The notes under the pieces: generated by a model | Database searches by the model: none | Told to the model about the DNA's origin: nothing | The model's input: only the letters and a program-made list of their open reading frames with translations | Shown: piece after piece, positions 6,570-6,876 of the stretch | Layout of the letters: each line of letters starts with the position of its first letter | Numbering within the stretch: the stretch's first letter is position 1 | Translations under genes and position numbers: made by a program | Origin: Clostridiaceae bacterium | Lineage (GTDB): Bacteria; Bacillota; Clostridia; DSM-8532 | Length of the DNA stretch: 6,876 nucleotides | Assembly (NCBI GenBank): GCA_012727625.1 | Contig: JAAYGP010000329.1 | Location: 1 to 6,876 of the forward strand | Reading direction: 5' to 3'

Positions 6570-6876
6570 ACTGCATTTTCAGATTAATATACCGATTGAT
6601 AACATCTATCGTGAAAGAATCCGGGTTGGCTTCCAGCGCCGGTATGCCTGATTGCTCCAGGATGGAGAAAGTCCTGCTTCTATCGTCGGAAAGCTTTAAC
6701 GCAGCACTTCTTAAAAAAACACTCTCCACATCGCTGGATCTCTTTCCGGCAATCAAGGCCATGGAAGGGTTTTTTATGCTTAAAACAACAAGTCTGTGTC
6801 TTGGGGCATATCTTTTCCATGATTTGATTATTTCATTAACATGCTCAAAATTATACGGGTCGGTGAAAAAAAGCAC
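6562..6876 (-). CDS. DUF58 domain protein, C-terminal part (gene continues past the right edge)
   Basis: The last 104 codons of a minus-strand gene are visible, open to the window edge. The first residues visible, VLFFTDPYNF, look like the beta strand with a conserved Asp in the DUF58 (von Willebrand A-like) domain. They are followed by a helix, KRYAPRHRLVVLSIKNP (21-37), where the family has its arrangement of an Arg-His before a strand and an Asp/Asn-Pro after it. The end, DSFTIDVINRYINLK (86-100), matches the usual DUF58 C-terminus, a Val-Asn-Arg-Tyr-like motif with Leu-Lys just before the stop. DUF58 proteins are often encoded beside MoxR-type AAA ATPases, so such a gene may lie just outside. 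The GTG at 6876-6874 is mid-protein, not a start. The biochemical role of the family is poorly defined. It overlaps azlD tail to tail. Confidence 0.8.
   Translation of the reverse strand: MLFFTDPYNFEHVNEIIKSWKRYAPRHRLVVLSIKNPSMALIAGKRSSDVESVFLRSAALKLSDDRSRTFSILEQSGIPALEANPDSFTIDVINRYINLKMQFR

Noticed and set aside
6564..6584. Inverted repeat at the azlD/DUF58 junction as a two-way terminator
   Set aside because: The stem has only seven pairs, mostly A-T, and no T run follows on either strand.

Overview
The window looks like a chromosomal segment of an anaerobic, moderately AT-rich Firmicute of the class Clostridia. The clues are the strong AAGGAG-type ribosome binding sites, the use of TTG starts, the codon choice, and the resemblance of the proteins to clostridial families. 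This is inference from the sequence; no search was run.

Layout from left to right. Positions 1-334 (minus strand) hold the broken 5' part of a transposase gene, probably IS1182-like, with a large internal deletion and a frameshift; it runs off the left edge. Positions 335-767 are AT-rich and hold no convincing gene. They contain a candidate sigma-A promoter near 565-595 and a leader of about 165 nt with two hairpins in front of carB. Positions 768-4013 encode a full-length carbamoyl-phosphate synthase large subunit (CarB). Seven bases after its start-to-stop span, 4020-5423 encodes a PurF (glutamine PRPP amidotransferase) homologue. A 127-nt gap follows, then azlC (5551-6267) and azlD (6264-6569), a translationally coupled pair for a branched-chain amino acid exporter. 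Facing them on the minus strand, 6562-6876 is the C-terminal part of a DUF58 protein that runs off the right edge.

The main point of interest is the carB/PurF-like pair. The PurF homologue keeps the PRPP-binding loop and four cysteines in the positions of the Fe-S cluster ligands of Bacillus-type PurF. Its N-terminal glutaminase domain has lost the catalytic cysteine (the protein starts Met-Gly-Gly) and, by eye, the other glutamine-site residues too. carB has no carA beside it in this window. Two enzymes that normally take ammonia from a glutaminase partner or domain therefore sit together with no working glutaminase in view. They may use free ammonia, may borrow CarA from another locus, or the PurF-like protein may have become a regulator or a different phosphoribosyl enzyme. 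The sequence alone cannot decide between these.

The azlCD pair and the DUF58 gene show no clear functional link to the nucleotide genes.
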